The notes: a model not told the origin generated them from the sequence alone. A stretch of DNA of 64,000 bases from Pseudomonadota bacterium (GCA_023422775.1 JAFAGM010000063.1:1-64000); one strand, 5' to 3'; positions 52,491-61,076 are shown, numbered from the stretch's first letter. A program made the numbers and translations.

Positions 52491-52925
52491 CTACGAAGAG
52501 GGCATGAAGCCCTTCGGCGCCAGCTCGAATTTCGCAAACTCGAATCCGGGCGCCACGGTGCAGCCGACCAGCGTCCAGTCGCCGTTGCTCTCGGCGGCCT
52601 GCCAGGCGTGCGCTGGCACGATCGCCTGCGGTGTTTCGCCGGCAGCGAGATCGGGGCCGAGCCTCACGCTGTGCTGCCCGCCATCGTCAGTGATCTGCAA
52701 CGTCAGCGATGCGCCCGCGTAGTAGTGCCAGATCTCGACGGCGTCGATGCGATGCCAATGCGAGCGCTCGCCGCGTGCCAGCAGGAAGTAGATCGCGGTC
52801 GATCGCGAACGTCCGCCGGCATCCACGCTGGCGTCACGAAATGTCTCGCGGTAGTGGCCGCCTTCCGGATGCGGCTTCAGTCCAAGCCGCGCGATGATGT
52901 CGGCGGCATCGGGTGACAACGCCAT
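52491..52925 (-). CDS. cupin (DUF985) protein
   Basis: The 144-residue protein is a member of the DUF985 cupin family. Key family pattern is LKPHPEGGHYRETFRD, with STAIYFLLARGERSHWHRID and EIWHYYAGASLTLQI; the histidines could bind metal. Members are single-domain cupins of largely unknown function. It overlaps gloB by a single base: the gloB stop TGA and this ATG share bases at 52925 (TGATG), indicating an operon. A functional link with gloB is not established. Confidence 0.85.
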   Translation of the reverse strand: MALSPDAADIIARLGLKPHPEGGHYRETFRDASVDAGGRSRSTAIYFLLARGERSHWHRIDAVEIWHYYAGASLTLQITDDGGQHSVRLGPDLAAGETPQAIVPAHAWQAAESNGDWTLVGCTVAPGFEFAKFELAPKGFMPSS

Positions 52926-53692
52926 CAGGACTTGTTCTTGCGTTCGCGGAGTTCGCCGAATACTTTTTCGGCGCTGGCGCCCTTCATGTGCAGTTTCGCC
53001 GCCACCGATGGCTCGTCGGCGCGCAGGAATACGTTGGCCTTCTTCTCCTCGCCGAGCAGCACCGGGATGGTCGGCTTGTTCTCCGCGCGCAGCCGCGCCA
53101 CTTCCTCGGCGCGAGCCTTCAGCGCGGGATTGTCGCCGTCCACCGTGAGCGCGAACTTGACGTTGGAAGCGGTGTATTCATGGCCGCAATAGAGATTGAA
53201 ATCGTCCGGCAACGCGCGCAGCTTCAGAAGCGAATCCCACATCATCGGATAGGTACCCTCGAACACCCGGCCGCAGCCGATCGAGAACAGCGTGTCGGCG
53301 GCGAACACGGCCTTCTCGCCGTCGAACACGTAGGAGATGTGGTCGAGCGTATGACCGGGCGTTTCCAGCACCCGCACCAGGAGGCTGCCGACCTTGATGA
53401 CGTCGCCATGGCCGGTGCGCAGGTCGACATCGGCGATCCTGGTCGACTTGTCGTGCGGCGCGACGACGCGGCAATTGTATTTCTGCTTCAACTCGGCGAC
53501 GCCGCCGACATGGTCGTGATGGTGATGGGTGATCAGGATATCCGTCAGCGTCCAGCCTTCGCGCTCCAGCGCCTTGATGATGGGTGCGGCCTCCGGCGCA
53601 TCGATCGAAGCGGTGGCCTTGGTCGCGGGATCGTGGATCAGATAGCCGAAATTGTCGGTGAGGCAGTTAAAGGTGCGAATTTCCGCGGCCAT
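52925..53692 (-). CDS. gloB: hydroxyacylglutathione hydrolase (glyoxalase II)
   Basis: GloB (255 residues) hydrolyses S-lactoylglutathione to lactate and glutathione in methylglyoxal detoxification. It is a metallo-beta-lactamase-fold enzyme with THHHHDHVGG (metal ligands His56, His58, Asp60 and His61) and downstream TPGHTLDHISYV and SIGCGRVFEGT. The C-terminal YCGHEYTASN and a helical domain that binds glutathione complete it. The length is normal. It starts at 53692, faces a methyltransferase gene divergently, and is followed by the cupin gene in the same operon. Confidence 0.94.
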   Translation of the reverse strand: MAAEIRTFNCLTDNFGYLIHDPATKATASIDAPEAAPIIKALEREGWTLTDILITHHHHDHVGGVAELKQKYNCRVVAPHDKSTRIADVDLRTGHGDVIKVGSLLVRVLETPGHTLDHISYVFDGEKAVFAADTLFSIGCGRVFEGTYPMMWDSLLKLRALPDDFNLYCGHEYTASNVKFALTVDGDNPALKARAEEVARLRAENKPTIPVLLGEEKKANVFLRADEPSVAAKLHMKGASAEKVFGELRERKNKS

Positions 53693-53812
53693 GACAGCTC
53701 CGTGAGTAAGGCTCAGCTCCCCATTGGACAGCTAGGAATATGGCGTTAACGCTTACGCGGCAATGCCAATTTCGGCGCGCCGCGGACCAGCGCCGTATGG
53801 TAGATTGATGCC

Positions 53813-54553
53813 ATGACCATCGACGTGATCGACCTTCGCGATTTCTATTCGCAACGCCTCGGCATCGTGGCGCGGCAACTGATCAACCGCGGCATCCGCG
53901 CGCAATGGCCGGACGCGGCGGGTCAGCGCGTGCTCGGGCTCGGTTACCCGACGCCCTATCTCGGGCTGTTTCGCGAGGATTCCGAGCGCTGCATCGCCTT
54001 CATGCCGGCAGCCCAGGGCGTGCTGAAATGGCCGACGGCGCGTCCGGCGCTGGCGACCCTGATCGATGAATTTTCGATGCCGCTGCCGGATGCCGCGGTG
54101 GATCGGATTCTCCTGGTCCATGCGCTGGAAATGTCCGACGATCCCGAGCGGTTGCTGCGCGAGGTGTGGCGTGTGCTGGCGCCGTCGGGGCGTCTCATTG
54201 CAGTGATCCCGAACCGCCGCGGCGTCTGGACGCGCACCGACAACACGCCGTTCGGGCACGGCCGGCCGTATTCGCGCGCGCAGATCACGCAGTTGCTGCG
54301 GCAGACCTGGTTTACGCCGGCCGCGTGGGGCGAAGCACTGTTCCTGCCGCCGGTCGGCAAGGGCTGGTTTCTGCGCTCGGCGATGGCGTGGGAGCGCGTT
54401 GGCGCGGCGCTGTCGCTGCCGTTCGCCGGCGTGCATATCGTGGAAGCGACCAAGCAGGTCTATCGCGCGATCCCGGCGGGCCGCGAACGCACGCGGCTGA
54501 TTCCGTCGCTGGAGCCGGTGCTGGTGCCGTCATCGACGGCGTCGCGGGGATGA
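53813..54553 (+). CDS. SAM-dependent methyltransferase, class I (divergent from gloB)
   Basis: This 246-residue protein has the class I methyltransferase fold with an unusual motif I: RVLGLGYPTPYLG rather than GxGxG. Later strands read VDRILLVHALEMSDDPERLL and SGRLIAVIPNRRGVW. It is found beside gloB in many alphaproteobacteria, divergently. The substrate is unknown. The reading frame starts at the ATG at 53813, about 120 bases from the gloB start, so the shared region likely contains both promoters. Confidence 0.82.
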   Translation: MTIDVIDLRDFYSQRLGIVARQLINRGIRAQWPDAAGQRVLGLGYPTPYLGLFREDSERCIAFMPAAQGVLKWPTARPALATLIDEFSMPLPDAAVDRILLVHALEMSDDPERLLREVWRVLAPSGRLIAVIPNRRGVWTRTDNTPFGHGRPYSRAQITQLLRQTWFTPAAWGEALFLPPVGKGWFLRSAMAWERVGAALSLPFAGVHIVEATKQVYRAIPAGRERTRLIPSLEPVLVPSSTASRG

Positions 54554-54566
54554 GGTCGCAATCCTC

Positions 54567-54748
54567 CGCCGTCGCCCCTGCGCACGCAGGGGCCCATACG
54601 CCGCGGCGAGCGTAAGGGGCACACTGGACGACGGCTTTTCTTCAACGGTCTGACGACAACCTGCCAGCGCAGGGCGTCAGTCAGCGGATATCATCGAGGG
54701 ATCGCGGCGTATGGGTCCCTGCGAACGCATGCTTTCGCAGGGACGACG
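54567..54748. repeat. imperfect palindromic repeat (CCCTGCG type)
   Basis: GTCGCCCCTGCGCACGCAGG and, further on, CGCGGCGTATGGGTCCCTGC then CGCAGGGACGAC form a long nested stem with GGCCCATACGCCGCGG complementary to CGCGGCGTATGGG. This pattern is common in Bradyrhizobium genomes. It lies between the convergent 3' ends of the methyltransferase gene and the DUF4167 gene. Confidence 0.75.
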
Positions 54749-54766
54749 AGATAGTGAGCGAACGGT

Positions 54767-55513
54767 CTACTCATTCCCCGGATTGAATTCTTCGCTCGGG
54801 GCGGCAGGCGCGGCCATGTTGTCGGGACGCGGGCCATGCGGACGGCGCCGCCGGCGCGGGAAACGTTCGCGGTCGCCTCCGCCTTCATACCCGCTCGCTC
54901 CGCCGTTCACCTGCGGCTGCGGTCCGGTGATGAAGGACGGCAGGCGATCGACGCCGCCGGTATCGGCAATCACCGGCTGCGGCTGGTTCTGCGGCTGCGG
55001 ACGGTGCTCGCGATCGCGGTCGCGGTCCCGTTCGCGATGCTCGCGGGGCTGCTGCTGGTCGCGCTGGTAGGGCTGGCCGTCGCCGCGCTGTTCACGCGGA
55101 TTGTTGTCGCGCATGTAGGGCTGCGGCTGCTGCGGGACGAAGCCCGGCTCCTGGCCGAAATGCGAGAAGCTCTCGCCCTCGTCCTCGCTGTCTTCCGTCG
55201 CCGGCATTTCGTTGTCGATGCGCGGTTGCGGCTGGTTCTGGCGGAATTGCTCCTGGGCCGCGGCAATCAGGCGGAAATAGTGTTCGGCGTGCTGATAGTA
55301 ATTCTCGGCCGCGACCGGGTCGCCGGAAGAGCGCGCGTCGCGCGCCAGCTGGACGTATTTTTCCGCAACGTGGGACGCGGTGCCGCGGATCTTGATGTCA
55401 GGCCCGTTGGACTCGAACACCCGGGTCATGGGGTTTTGACCGCGCCGGTTATTGTTGTTGTTATTGTTGTTGTTCCGGTTACGCATCCGCTTGTTATTTT
55501 GACCGTTTCTCAT
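54767..55513 (-). CDS. DUF4167 protein, asparagine-rich N-terminus
   Basis: The 248-residue protein belongs to the DUF4167 family, common in alphaproteobacteria and of unknown function. Near its start is a run of nine consecutive Asn residues encoded by an AAC/AAT triplet repeat (about 55452-55478). Then comes the conserved core VFESNGPDIKIRGTASHVAE and NYYQHAEHYFRLIAAAQE. The remainder is low-complexity: Gln-, Pro- and Arg-rich, with RERDRDRDREHRPQ and FPRRRRRPHGPR, suggesting disorder and possibly RNA binding. The ATG at 55513 is the first possible. In related genomes it follows prfA and prmC. Confidence 0.85.
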   Translation of the reverse strand: MRNGQNNKRMRNRNNNNNNNNNRRGQNPMTRVFESNGPDIKIRGTASHVAEKYVQLARDARSSGDPVAAENYYQHAEHYFRLIAAAQEQFRQNQPQPRIDNEMPATEDSEDEGESFSHFGQEPGFVPQQPQPYMRDNNPREQRGDGQPYQRDQQQPREHRERDRDRDREHRPQPQNQPQPVIADTGGVDRLPSFITGPQPQVNGGASGYEGGGDRERFPRRRRRPHGPRPDNMAAPAAPSEEFNPGNE

Positions 55514-55770
55514 GTGTCGCCTTTTATTCCAGCCCTGAAGTTATGCAGTTGCCGTCGTATCCTCATCGCATCCGGGCGCGCTCAGGCGCACCGGGTCACG
55601 ATGCCGTTCAAATTCATGTCGTCGATTTCGCCAACCATCGCGTTCAGCAAAGACGCGTTCCCCACCCGGCGCCGTTCACTGCGCGCCGGACCAAATCATT
55701 CAGCCAGTCAAACCAGCCTAATCGTCTTGCGTGACGACTTCGCGTGACGGAGTGTTTGCGTAAGTCTTCA

Positions 55771-55986
55771 AGACCAATATCAGGCTTTCGTTCGCTTTGC
55801 GGTCAAGAGCAGCACAGCTCCAGCTATTGCGCTCAATTCGACCTGCGTTTTGGAACCTTTCGCTCGGCGGGCTCTCGTTTCGAGAGCTCTGGCTTCCACC
55901 CGTTATCAGCTACGGGGCCGGCCAGCCGGGACCGATTTGTGACCGGAACGTAGTCGCTCCCGGGTGATATTCCAAGTGGTTTTTTT
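55771..55986 (+). ncRNA. candidate structured RNA between DUF4167 and prmC
   Basis: No gene is evident in 55514-56002 (489 bp). On the plus strand, ACCAATATCA (55773-55782) can pair with TGATAT...TGGT (55965-55980) with a bulge, closing a stem, and seven T residues follow (55980-55986). Inside lie a perfect hairpin GCTCTCG/CGAGAGC (55871-55887) and CCCGT/ACGGG and CCGGC/GCCGG stems. The alternative reading, a 5' leader of the DUF4167 mRNA on the minus strand, is equally possible. I do not recognise any named RNA (not 6S, tmRNA, RNase P or SRP RNA as I know them). Confidence 0.3.
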
Positions 55987-56002
55987 GCGTTCCAATAGGA
56001 CT

Positions 56003-56884
56003 TTATCGGGCCGTTTTGTGGCCCGCGACGGCCCGCGGAATGCCCGCCAGATCGGCCTTCGGGGAGGGGGCGGGCGTTAACCCGGCGGCTACCATCAAAG
56101 CCTCGATTTGCCCGCTTTGACCCGCTCCGGCCTCCACGACCAGGGCGGCGCCGGGGGCCAGGAGCCTGGCCGCCTGGGGAACCAGCGCGCGGTAGGCGTC
56201 CAGCCCGTCGGCGCCGCCGTCGAGCGCGGCCAGGGGATCGTGATCCCTGACCTCCACCGCCAGGCCGCTGATGTCGCCTGAACGGACATAGGGAGGATTC
56301 GAGACGATCAGATCGAACGGGCCGGACAGCCCGCTCGCATAATCGCATGCGATGAATGTCGCCCGATCCGCAAGTCCCACACGCGCGGCGTTGGCTGCGG
56401 CGGTGTGCAGGGCTGTTTCGGAGATGTCGGTGCCCATGCCTGTTGCCGCCGGCAATTCGGTCAACAGCGCCAGCAGAATCGCGCCGGTGCCGGTGCCGAG
56501 ATCGGCGATGCGGAGCCGGCGCTCGAGGCCGCCGCCGGCGCGCAGCAGCTCCAGCGCCATTTCGACCACCGTCTCGGTATCGGGTCGCGGGATCAGCGTT
56601 GCGGGCGACAGTTGAAACGACAGGCCCCAAAACTCCTTCTCGCCGAGGATGCGCGCGACCGGCTCGCCCGCGATCCGCCGCTGCGCATATTGTGCCAGCA
56701 GCGCCGCCTCGGCTGGAGCAAGCGGCCGGGTTGCCTGGGCGATCATGTCGGTGAGGTCGAGGCCGAGCACGGCTCCCAGAAGCATGCGTGCATCGAGTTC
56801 GGCCTCGCTGATGCCGGCCGACTTCAATCGTGCCGCCAGCGTCCGGCGCGCGACCTCGATGGCTGGTCCGGGAGATGTCACCAT
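56003..56884 (-). CDS. prmC: release factor glutamine methyltransferase PrmC
   Basis: PrmC (293 residues) methylates the glutamine of the GGQ motif of release factors RF1 and RF2, improving translation termination. The SAM site is IADLGTGTGAILLALL (126-141); the catalytic NPPY is at 196-199 (LIVSNPPYVRSGD). An N-terminal helical domain precedes them (GEPVARILGEKEFWG). In most relatives it directly follows prfA; here its usual partner prfA begins at 63.2 kb, separated by about 6.3 kb containing a transporter block. It is divergent from the HIT gene, with 101 bases between. Confidence 0.94.
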   Translation of the reverse strand: MVTSPGPAIEVARRTLAARLKSAGISEAELDARMLLGAVLGLDLTDMIAQATRPLAPAEAALLAQYAQRRIAGEPVARILGEKEFWGLSFQLSPATLIPRPDTETVVEMALELLRAGGGLERRLRIADLGTGTGAILLALLTELPAATGMGTDISETALHTAAANAARVGLADRATFIACDYASGLSGPFDLIVSNPPYVRSGDISGLAVEVRDHDPLAALDGGADGLDAYRALVPQAARLLAPGAALVVEAGAGQSGQIEALMVAAGLTPAPSPKADLAGIPRAVAGHKTAR

Positions 56885-56985
56885 GTTCCTGTCTTGCCTG
56901 CCGTCGTGGATAGGACGGCGCGCGTGCTTGCGTCAACAGAGCCGGTCGCGTTTGATCGGCCTGTCTCGAGCGGCGCGGTGAAGCC

Positions 56986-57420
56986 ATGACGGCCTATGAC
57001 GATCAGAATATCTTCGCAAGGATCCTGCGCGGCGAGATTCCGTGCTTCAAGGTCCACGAGAACGACCGCTCCTTTGCCTTCCTCGACATCATGCCGCGCT
57101 CACCCGGCCATACGCTGGTGATTCCCAAGGCGCCGGCCCGCGGCATCCTGGACATCTCCGAGGACGACCTTGCCGAGGTCGTCCGGTCGGCGAAGCGGAT
57201 CGCGATGGCGGCGATGAAGGCGTTCGACGCGGAAGGAATCATCATCCAGCAATTCAGCGAGGCTGCCAGCGGCCAGGTGGTGTTTCACCTGCACATGCAT
57301 GTCATGCCGGTGAAGACGGGCATCGAATTGCTGCCGCCGCAGACGCGCAGGGAAGATCCCGCCGTTCTCGCGGATCACGCCAGGCGGATGATTTCGGCAC
57401 TCGGCTTGCTGCGGAACTAG
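56986..57420 (+). CDS. HIT family nucleotide-binding protein
   Basis: The 144-residue protein is a Hint-type HIT protein. The histidine triad is in VVFHLHMHVMPVKTG (HxHxHxx), and the family start IFARILRGEIPCFKVHENDRS is visible. Such proteins hydrolyse AMP- or adenylate-linked substrates; the precise substrate is unknown. The TAG stop at 57418-57420 begins the 100-bp repeat. It lies between prmC and the liv transporter, on the opposite strand to both. Confidence 0.92.
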   Translation: MTAYDDQNIFARILRGEIPCFKVHENDRSFAFLDIMPRSPGHTLVIPKAPARGILDISEDDLAEVVRSAKRIAMAAMKAFDAEGIIIQQFSEAASGQVVFHLHMHVMPVKTGIELLPPQTRREDPAVLADHARRMISALGLLRN

Positions 57421-57522
57421 TGCGTTTTCCAGCGAAGTGGAATCCGGTTCGCGTCGAGAAAACGCGTCAAAACAAGAATCTAGAGCCCCGTTCCGATTCC
57501 ATCGTAACGGAAGAGGCTCTAG
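57418..57522. repeat. about 100-bp palindromic repeat, copy 3 of 3
   Basis: Third copy of the element at 4947 and 39873. The left edge contains the HIT gene stop and the right edge (CTCTAGA) the livF stop (minus strand TAG at 57519-57521). One base of the second stem has changed (ATCGTAACGG versus ATCGGAACGG), leaving a mismatch in its 10-bp helix. It lies at the boundary between the HIT gene and the liv block. Confidence 0.92.
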
Positions 57523-58217
57523 ACGCCAAGGTAGCGCTGCAGCAATTCCGGCTGTGCCTTGATCTCCTGGGACGGTCCCTCGTGGACGATATGCCCGTTG
57601 TTGATGATGTAGATGCGCTGCGCCAGCGCCAGCGTCGCCGCGAGATTCTGCTCGACCAGCACGATGGTCTGGCCCGCGGCGGCAAGGTCGCGGCAGGCCC
57701 TCATGAGATCATGGACGATGACGGGAGCCAGCCCCTCGAATGGTTCATCCAGCAGGATGATCTTCGGATCGCGAACGAGCGCCCGCGCGATCGCCAGCAT
57801 CTGCTGCTCGCCGCCGGAAAGCTCGTTGCCGCGATTGGCGCGCCGTTCCTTCAATCGGGGAAACATCTCGTAGATGCGATCGAGCGGCCAGCGGTTCTCG
57901 GCCGTGATCCCGGCTATGATGATGTTTTCCTCGACACTCAGGCTGCCGAAAATCCGGCGCTCCTCGTGAACGAGCTGCATGCCGGCTTGCGCTATCTTGT
58001 GGCTTTTTTTCCCGGCGATATTGGTGCCGTCGAACATGATGGCGCCGCTGCGCGGCGTCACCACTCCCATCAGGCTCTTCAGCGTCGTGCTCTTGCCGGC
58101 CCCGTTGCGGCCCAGCAGGGCAACCACCTCGTGCCGCTCCACGCGCAGCGCGACGTCGAACAGGATGTGCGAGTCCCCGTAGTAGCTGTTCAGGCCGTTG
58201 ACCTCGATCAGGCTCAT
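57519..58217 (-). CDS. livF: branched-chain-type ABC transporter ATPase LivF
   Basis: LivF-type ATPase (232 residues) with MSLIEVNGLNSYYGDSHILF at the start, Walker A GRNGAGKSTT, signature LSGGEQQMLAIARAL, and Walker B IILLDEPFEGLAP. It is one of the two ATPases of the importer. Its start overlaps the stop of the fused permease-ATPase gene by four bases (ATGA), so the genes are coupled. The stop lies inside the 100-bp repeat. Leu/Ile/Val transport is not certain, since bradyrhizobia use similar systems for aromatics and other acids. Confidence 0.92.
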   Translation of the reverse strand: MSLIEVNGLNSYYGDSHILFDVALRVERHEVVALLGRNGAGKSTTLKSLMGVVTPRSGAIMFDGTNIAGKKSHKIAQAGMQLVHEERRIFGSLSVEENIIIAGITAENRWPLDRIYEMFPRLKERRANRGNELSGGEQQMLAIARALVRDPKIILLDEPFEGLAPVIVHDLMRACRDLAAAGQTIVLVEQNLAATLALAQRIYIINNGHIVHEGPSQEIKAQPELLQRYLGV

Positions 58218-60088
58218 GCGGCGATCTCTCCGTGAACGCCCCCAAGATAGGCTTCCTGCACCGCAGCGTTGGTCTTGATTTCCTCGGGCGTGCCCTCGAT
58301 CAGCACGCGGCCTTCCTGCAGCACCGTCACACGTTCAACCAGCTCAAACAGCGAATCCATGTCATGGTCGATGATGATCATGGTGCGGTCGCGCGCGATC
58401 GATTTCAGCAGCTTGACGGTTTCGATCCGCTCCCGCGGACTCATGCCGGCGAGCGGCTCGTCCAGCAGCAGCAGGCGAGGGGAGGTCGCCAGCGCCAGTC
58501 CGATCTCCAGCCTGCGTTTCTCGCCATAGGCGAGCTCGGACACCGGCGTGTCGGCCCGCTTGGTCAGATTGACGAGGGCAAGCGTATGTTCCACCTGCTC
58601 CGGCAGTCCCTTCACGCCGCCGAGCTTGCCGAACAAATCGAGCCGGAACTTGCCGCGCAATTTGGCGAGCGCGGCGATCGTGAGATTCTCACGCACCGTC
58701 AGCCCGGAGAAGAGCTGGTTGACCTGATAGCTCTTCGTGAGCCCAAGCTGGCAGACGTCGGTGACGCGCATCCCGGTAATGTCGCGGCCCTCGAACACGA
58801 TCTGCCCCGAGGTCGGCGCGACCTCGCACGTCAGCATCTTGAAGAAGGTTGATTTGCCGGCGCCATTGGGGCCGATGATGCCGCGCAGCTCGCCATGTTT
58901 GACGCTGAAGTCGATATCGCTGTTGGCGACGAGACCGCCGTACCGCTTGGTGAGGCCGCGGGCCACCAGGATTGGACCCGAATGGTCATCGTGCCTGGCG
59001 TGCCCCGTTGTGATCGGAACGGGGGCGGCTTGCCTGGCCGTCTCGACCTCGGTGGGCTCCTGTCCTGCCGCAATGGCTGGACCGGAAGATGTTTCCTCGG
59101 CCGGAACATTTTTGCGCTTGCCCATGAGCAAAGCGGTCAAGTCCACAAGGCCGCCGATGATGCCGCCGCGCAGGAAGCAGACCAGGAGCACGAAGACCAC
59201 GCCGAGCACGAGCTTCCAGGCTGCACCGAGTCCCAGCGCCGCTTGCAGGAAATCCTGCAGGAACAGCCAAACCGTAGCTCCGACCAGGGGCCCGAACAAT
59301 GTGCCCCTGCCGCCAATCGCGGTCTGCATCACCAGCTGGCCGGACGTTTCGAAGGCGAACGCGTCCGGCGGCATGAAGGCCTGCAGCACGCCGAGCAGGC
59401 CGCCGGCGAAGCCGGCATAGGCGGCGGCAATCACGAAGGCGGTCAGCTTGTATCCATGGATATTGTGACCGACCGCGGTGGCGCGCAGCGGGTTGTCGCG
59501 GATCGCACTGAAGATGGCGCCGACCGGCGAGCGAACGATCCTGAGCGCGATCACGATGCCGATGAAGTAGCACAGCGCGATGAACTGGTAGAGCGACCAG
59601 CCGTTGGTGAAGTGGATCGTCGTGAAACCGAGATTGAAGCTCGGCGTGGGCACGCCCGGCAGGCCATTCTCGCCGCCGGTGAAGTCCGACAGCGGGTTGA
59701 ACTCGACGAAGAAGAAGACCTCGGCAATCGCGACCGTGATCATGGCGAAGTAGATGCCGGTGCGGCGCAACGCGATCAACCCGATCAGGTAACCGGTTGC
59801 GGCGGCTGCGATCATGCCGATGATCAGCGCGCCCAGCACGTTGCCGAAACCCGCGCGGGTCAGCAGATAGGCGGCGACGAAGCCGCCGGTGCCGTAGAAC
59901 GCCGACTGGCCGAACGACAGGAGGCCGGTGAAGCCGAACAGGATATCGAAGCCGAGGCCGAACAGTCCCCACACGAGAATGCGGTTCACGGTGTTGGGGG
60001 CGAAACCGAGGTGAGGCAGCACGAAGGGAGCCGCGATCAACCCGATGGCCGTCAGCGTCTCGATCAGGAAGGGGCGTTGCTTGAGCAT
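58214..60088 (-). CDS. fused LivM permease and LivG ATPase
   Basis: This 624-residue protein joins the permease LivM and the ATPase LivG in one chain. Residues 1-323 form the permease (GLGFDILFGFTGLLSFGQSA, GENGLPGVPTPSF, HNIHGYKLTAFVIAAAYAGF) with eight or so helices. A linker of about 48 polar residues (324-371, rich in Glu, Ala and His) leads to the ATPase (372-624) with Walker A GPNGAGKST (406-414), signature SELAYGEKRRLEIG, Walker B RLLLLDEPLAGMSP and H-loop IIDHDMD. The start is the ATG at 60088, 11 bases after the livH stop; a longer upstream frame is the shadow of livH. No internal stop or frameshift separates the halves. Confidence 0.92.
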   Translation of the reverse strand: MLKQRPFLIETLTAIGLIAAPFVLPHLGFAPNTVNRILVWGLFGLGFDILFGFTGLLSFGQSAFYGTGGFVAAYLLTRAGFGNVLGALIIGMIAAAATGYLIGLIALRRTGIYFAMITVAIAEVFFFVEFNPLSDFTGGENGLPGVPTPSFNLGFTTIHFTNGWSLYQFIALCYFIGIVIALRIVRSPVGAIFSAIRDNPLRATAVGHNIHGYKLTAFVIAAAYAGFAGGLLGVLQAFMPPDAFAFETSGQLVMQTAIGGRGTLFGPLVGATVWLFLQDFLQAALGLGAAWKLVLGVVFVLLVCFLRGGIIGGLVDLTALLMGKRKNVPAEETSSGPAIAAGQEPTEVETARQAAPVPITTGHARHDDHSGPILVARGLTKRYGGLVANSDIDFSVKHGELRGIIGPNGAGKSTFFKMLTCEVAPTSGQIVFEGRDITGMRVTDVCQLGLTKSYQVNQLFSGLTVRENLTIAALAKLRGKFRLDLFGKLGGVKGLPEQVEHTLALVNLTKRADTPVSELAYGEKRRLEIGLALATSPRLLLLDEPLAGMSPRERIETVKLLKSIARDRTMIIIDHDMDSLFELVERVTVLQEGRVLIEGTPEEIKTNAAVQEAYLGGVHGEIAA

Positions 60089-60099
60089 TACGGATTCAC

Positions 60100-60975
60100 T
60101 TATTCTCGGCCCTGGACGCCGAGCAGGCCGTGCGGTCGCACCACGAGCACGATCGTCATCGCCGCGAACAGCATCACATAGGCGTAACCGGGGTTGAACA
60201 TGGAGGTGATGCTGATGATCTCGCCGGCGATCAGTCCGCCGAGAATGGCGCCCGGGAAGGATCCGACGCCGCCGATCACAACCACCACGAACGTCTCGAC
60301 CAGGATGTCGTCGCCGACCCCGGGCGTCAGCGAGACGACGGGTGCATTGATGATGCCGGCAAATCCGGCGGCCATGGCGCCGATACCGAACACGACCATG
60401 AAGACGCGGTAGACGTTGATGCCGAGCGAATCCACCATCACCGAATCCTCGATGCCGGCGCGCACGATCATCCCGAGCCGTGTCCGATACAGAATGAGGA
60501 ACAGCGCGCCGAGCGCGATCGCGACGATGCCGACGACGGCAAGCCGGTAGGTCGGATAGAACATGAAGCCGAGATTGGTGATGCCCTGGAACAGCGGCGG
60601 CGCGGGAACTACCTGCGACTGGCTCGAGAAGATCAGCCGGACGATCTCGACGAAGACGATTCCGAGCCCGAACGTGACCAGCAACTGGTCTTCGTGCGGG
60701 CGATGATAGAAGTGGCGAATGATGACGCGCTCCATCGCCACGCCGAGTATCATCACAAACAGGGATCCAGCGATTACCGCGACGATGAAGGAATTGGTGT
60801 ACTGGTAGGCGACTAGGCCGGCGTAGCCGCCGATCATGAACATCGCGCCGTGAGCCAGGTTCAGCACGCCGAGCGTGCCGTAGATGATGGTCAGGCCGGA
60901 GCTGATCAACGCGAGCAACGCGCCGAGCGCGAGCCCGTTGAAGAGTTGCGAAACGAGATTGGGCCAACTGATCAT
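60100..60975 (-). CDS. livH: branched-chain-type ABC transporter permease LivH
   Basis: LivH-type permease (291 residues) with about eight membrane helices. Family sequence is GALLALISSGLTIIYGTLGV and NLAHGAMFMIGGYAGLVAYQ near the start, and GINVYRVFMVVFGIGAMAAGFA with GGVGSFPGAILGGLIAGEI near the end. Together with the fused LivM-LivG it makes the membrane part of the importer; the binding protein is encoded upstream at 61077-62423. A terminator-like hairpin lies between that gene and this one. Confidence 0.93.
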   Translation of the reverse strand: MISWPNLVSQLFNGLALGALLALISSGLTIIYGTLGVLNLAHGAMFMIGGYAGLVAYQYTNSFIVAVIAGSLFVMILGVAMERVIIRHFYHRPHEDQLLVTFGLGIVFVEIVRLIFSSQSQVVPAPPLFQGITNLGFMFYPTYRLAVVGIVAIALGALFLILYRTRLGMIVRAGIEDSVMVDSLGINVYRVFMVVFGIGAMAAGFAGIINAPVVSLTPGVGDDILVETFVVVVIGGVGSFPGAILGGLIAGEIISITSMFNPGYAYVMLFAAMTIVLVVRPHGLLGVQGRE

Positions 60976-61030
60976 GAACGGCGACCCCGGTTGCGATCGG
61001 CAAATGGCGGGTGGTGTCTGCTGAAAAAGC

Positions 61031-61062
61031 TGACGCCGCAGGATGCATTGCCTGCGGCGTCA
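61031..61062 (-). terminator. terminator between binding-protein gene and livH
   Basis: TGACGCCGCAGG (61031-61042) pairs perfectly with CCTGCGGCGTCA (61051-61062), a 12-bp stem with an 8-base loop. On the minus strand it is followed by GCTTTTTCAG. It lies about 15 bases past the binding-protein stop, so livH and later genes are probably read by partial read-through, keeping the binding protein in excess. Confidence 0.75.
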
Positions 61063-61076
61063 CGAAGTTCCCAAAC

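Noticed and set aside
55514..56002. 6S RNA, tmRNA, RNase P RNA or SRP RNA in this region
   Set aside because: I looked for hallmark sequences of these classes (for example tag codons of tmRNA and the conserved RNase P and SRP cores) and did not find them. Only a generic structured region is proposed.
60089..61063. An N-terminal extension of the fused LivM-LivG protein, giving 949 residues
   Set aside because: The extra 325 residues are the shadow of livH in another frame. The ATG at 60088, 11 bases after the livH stop, begins a normal LivM N-terminus.
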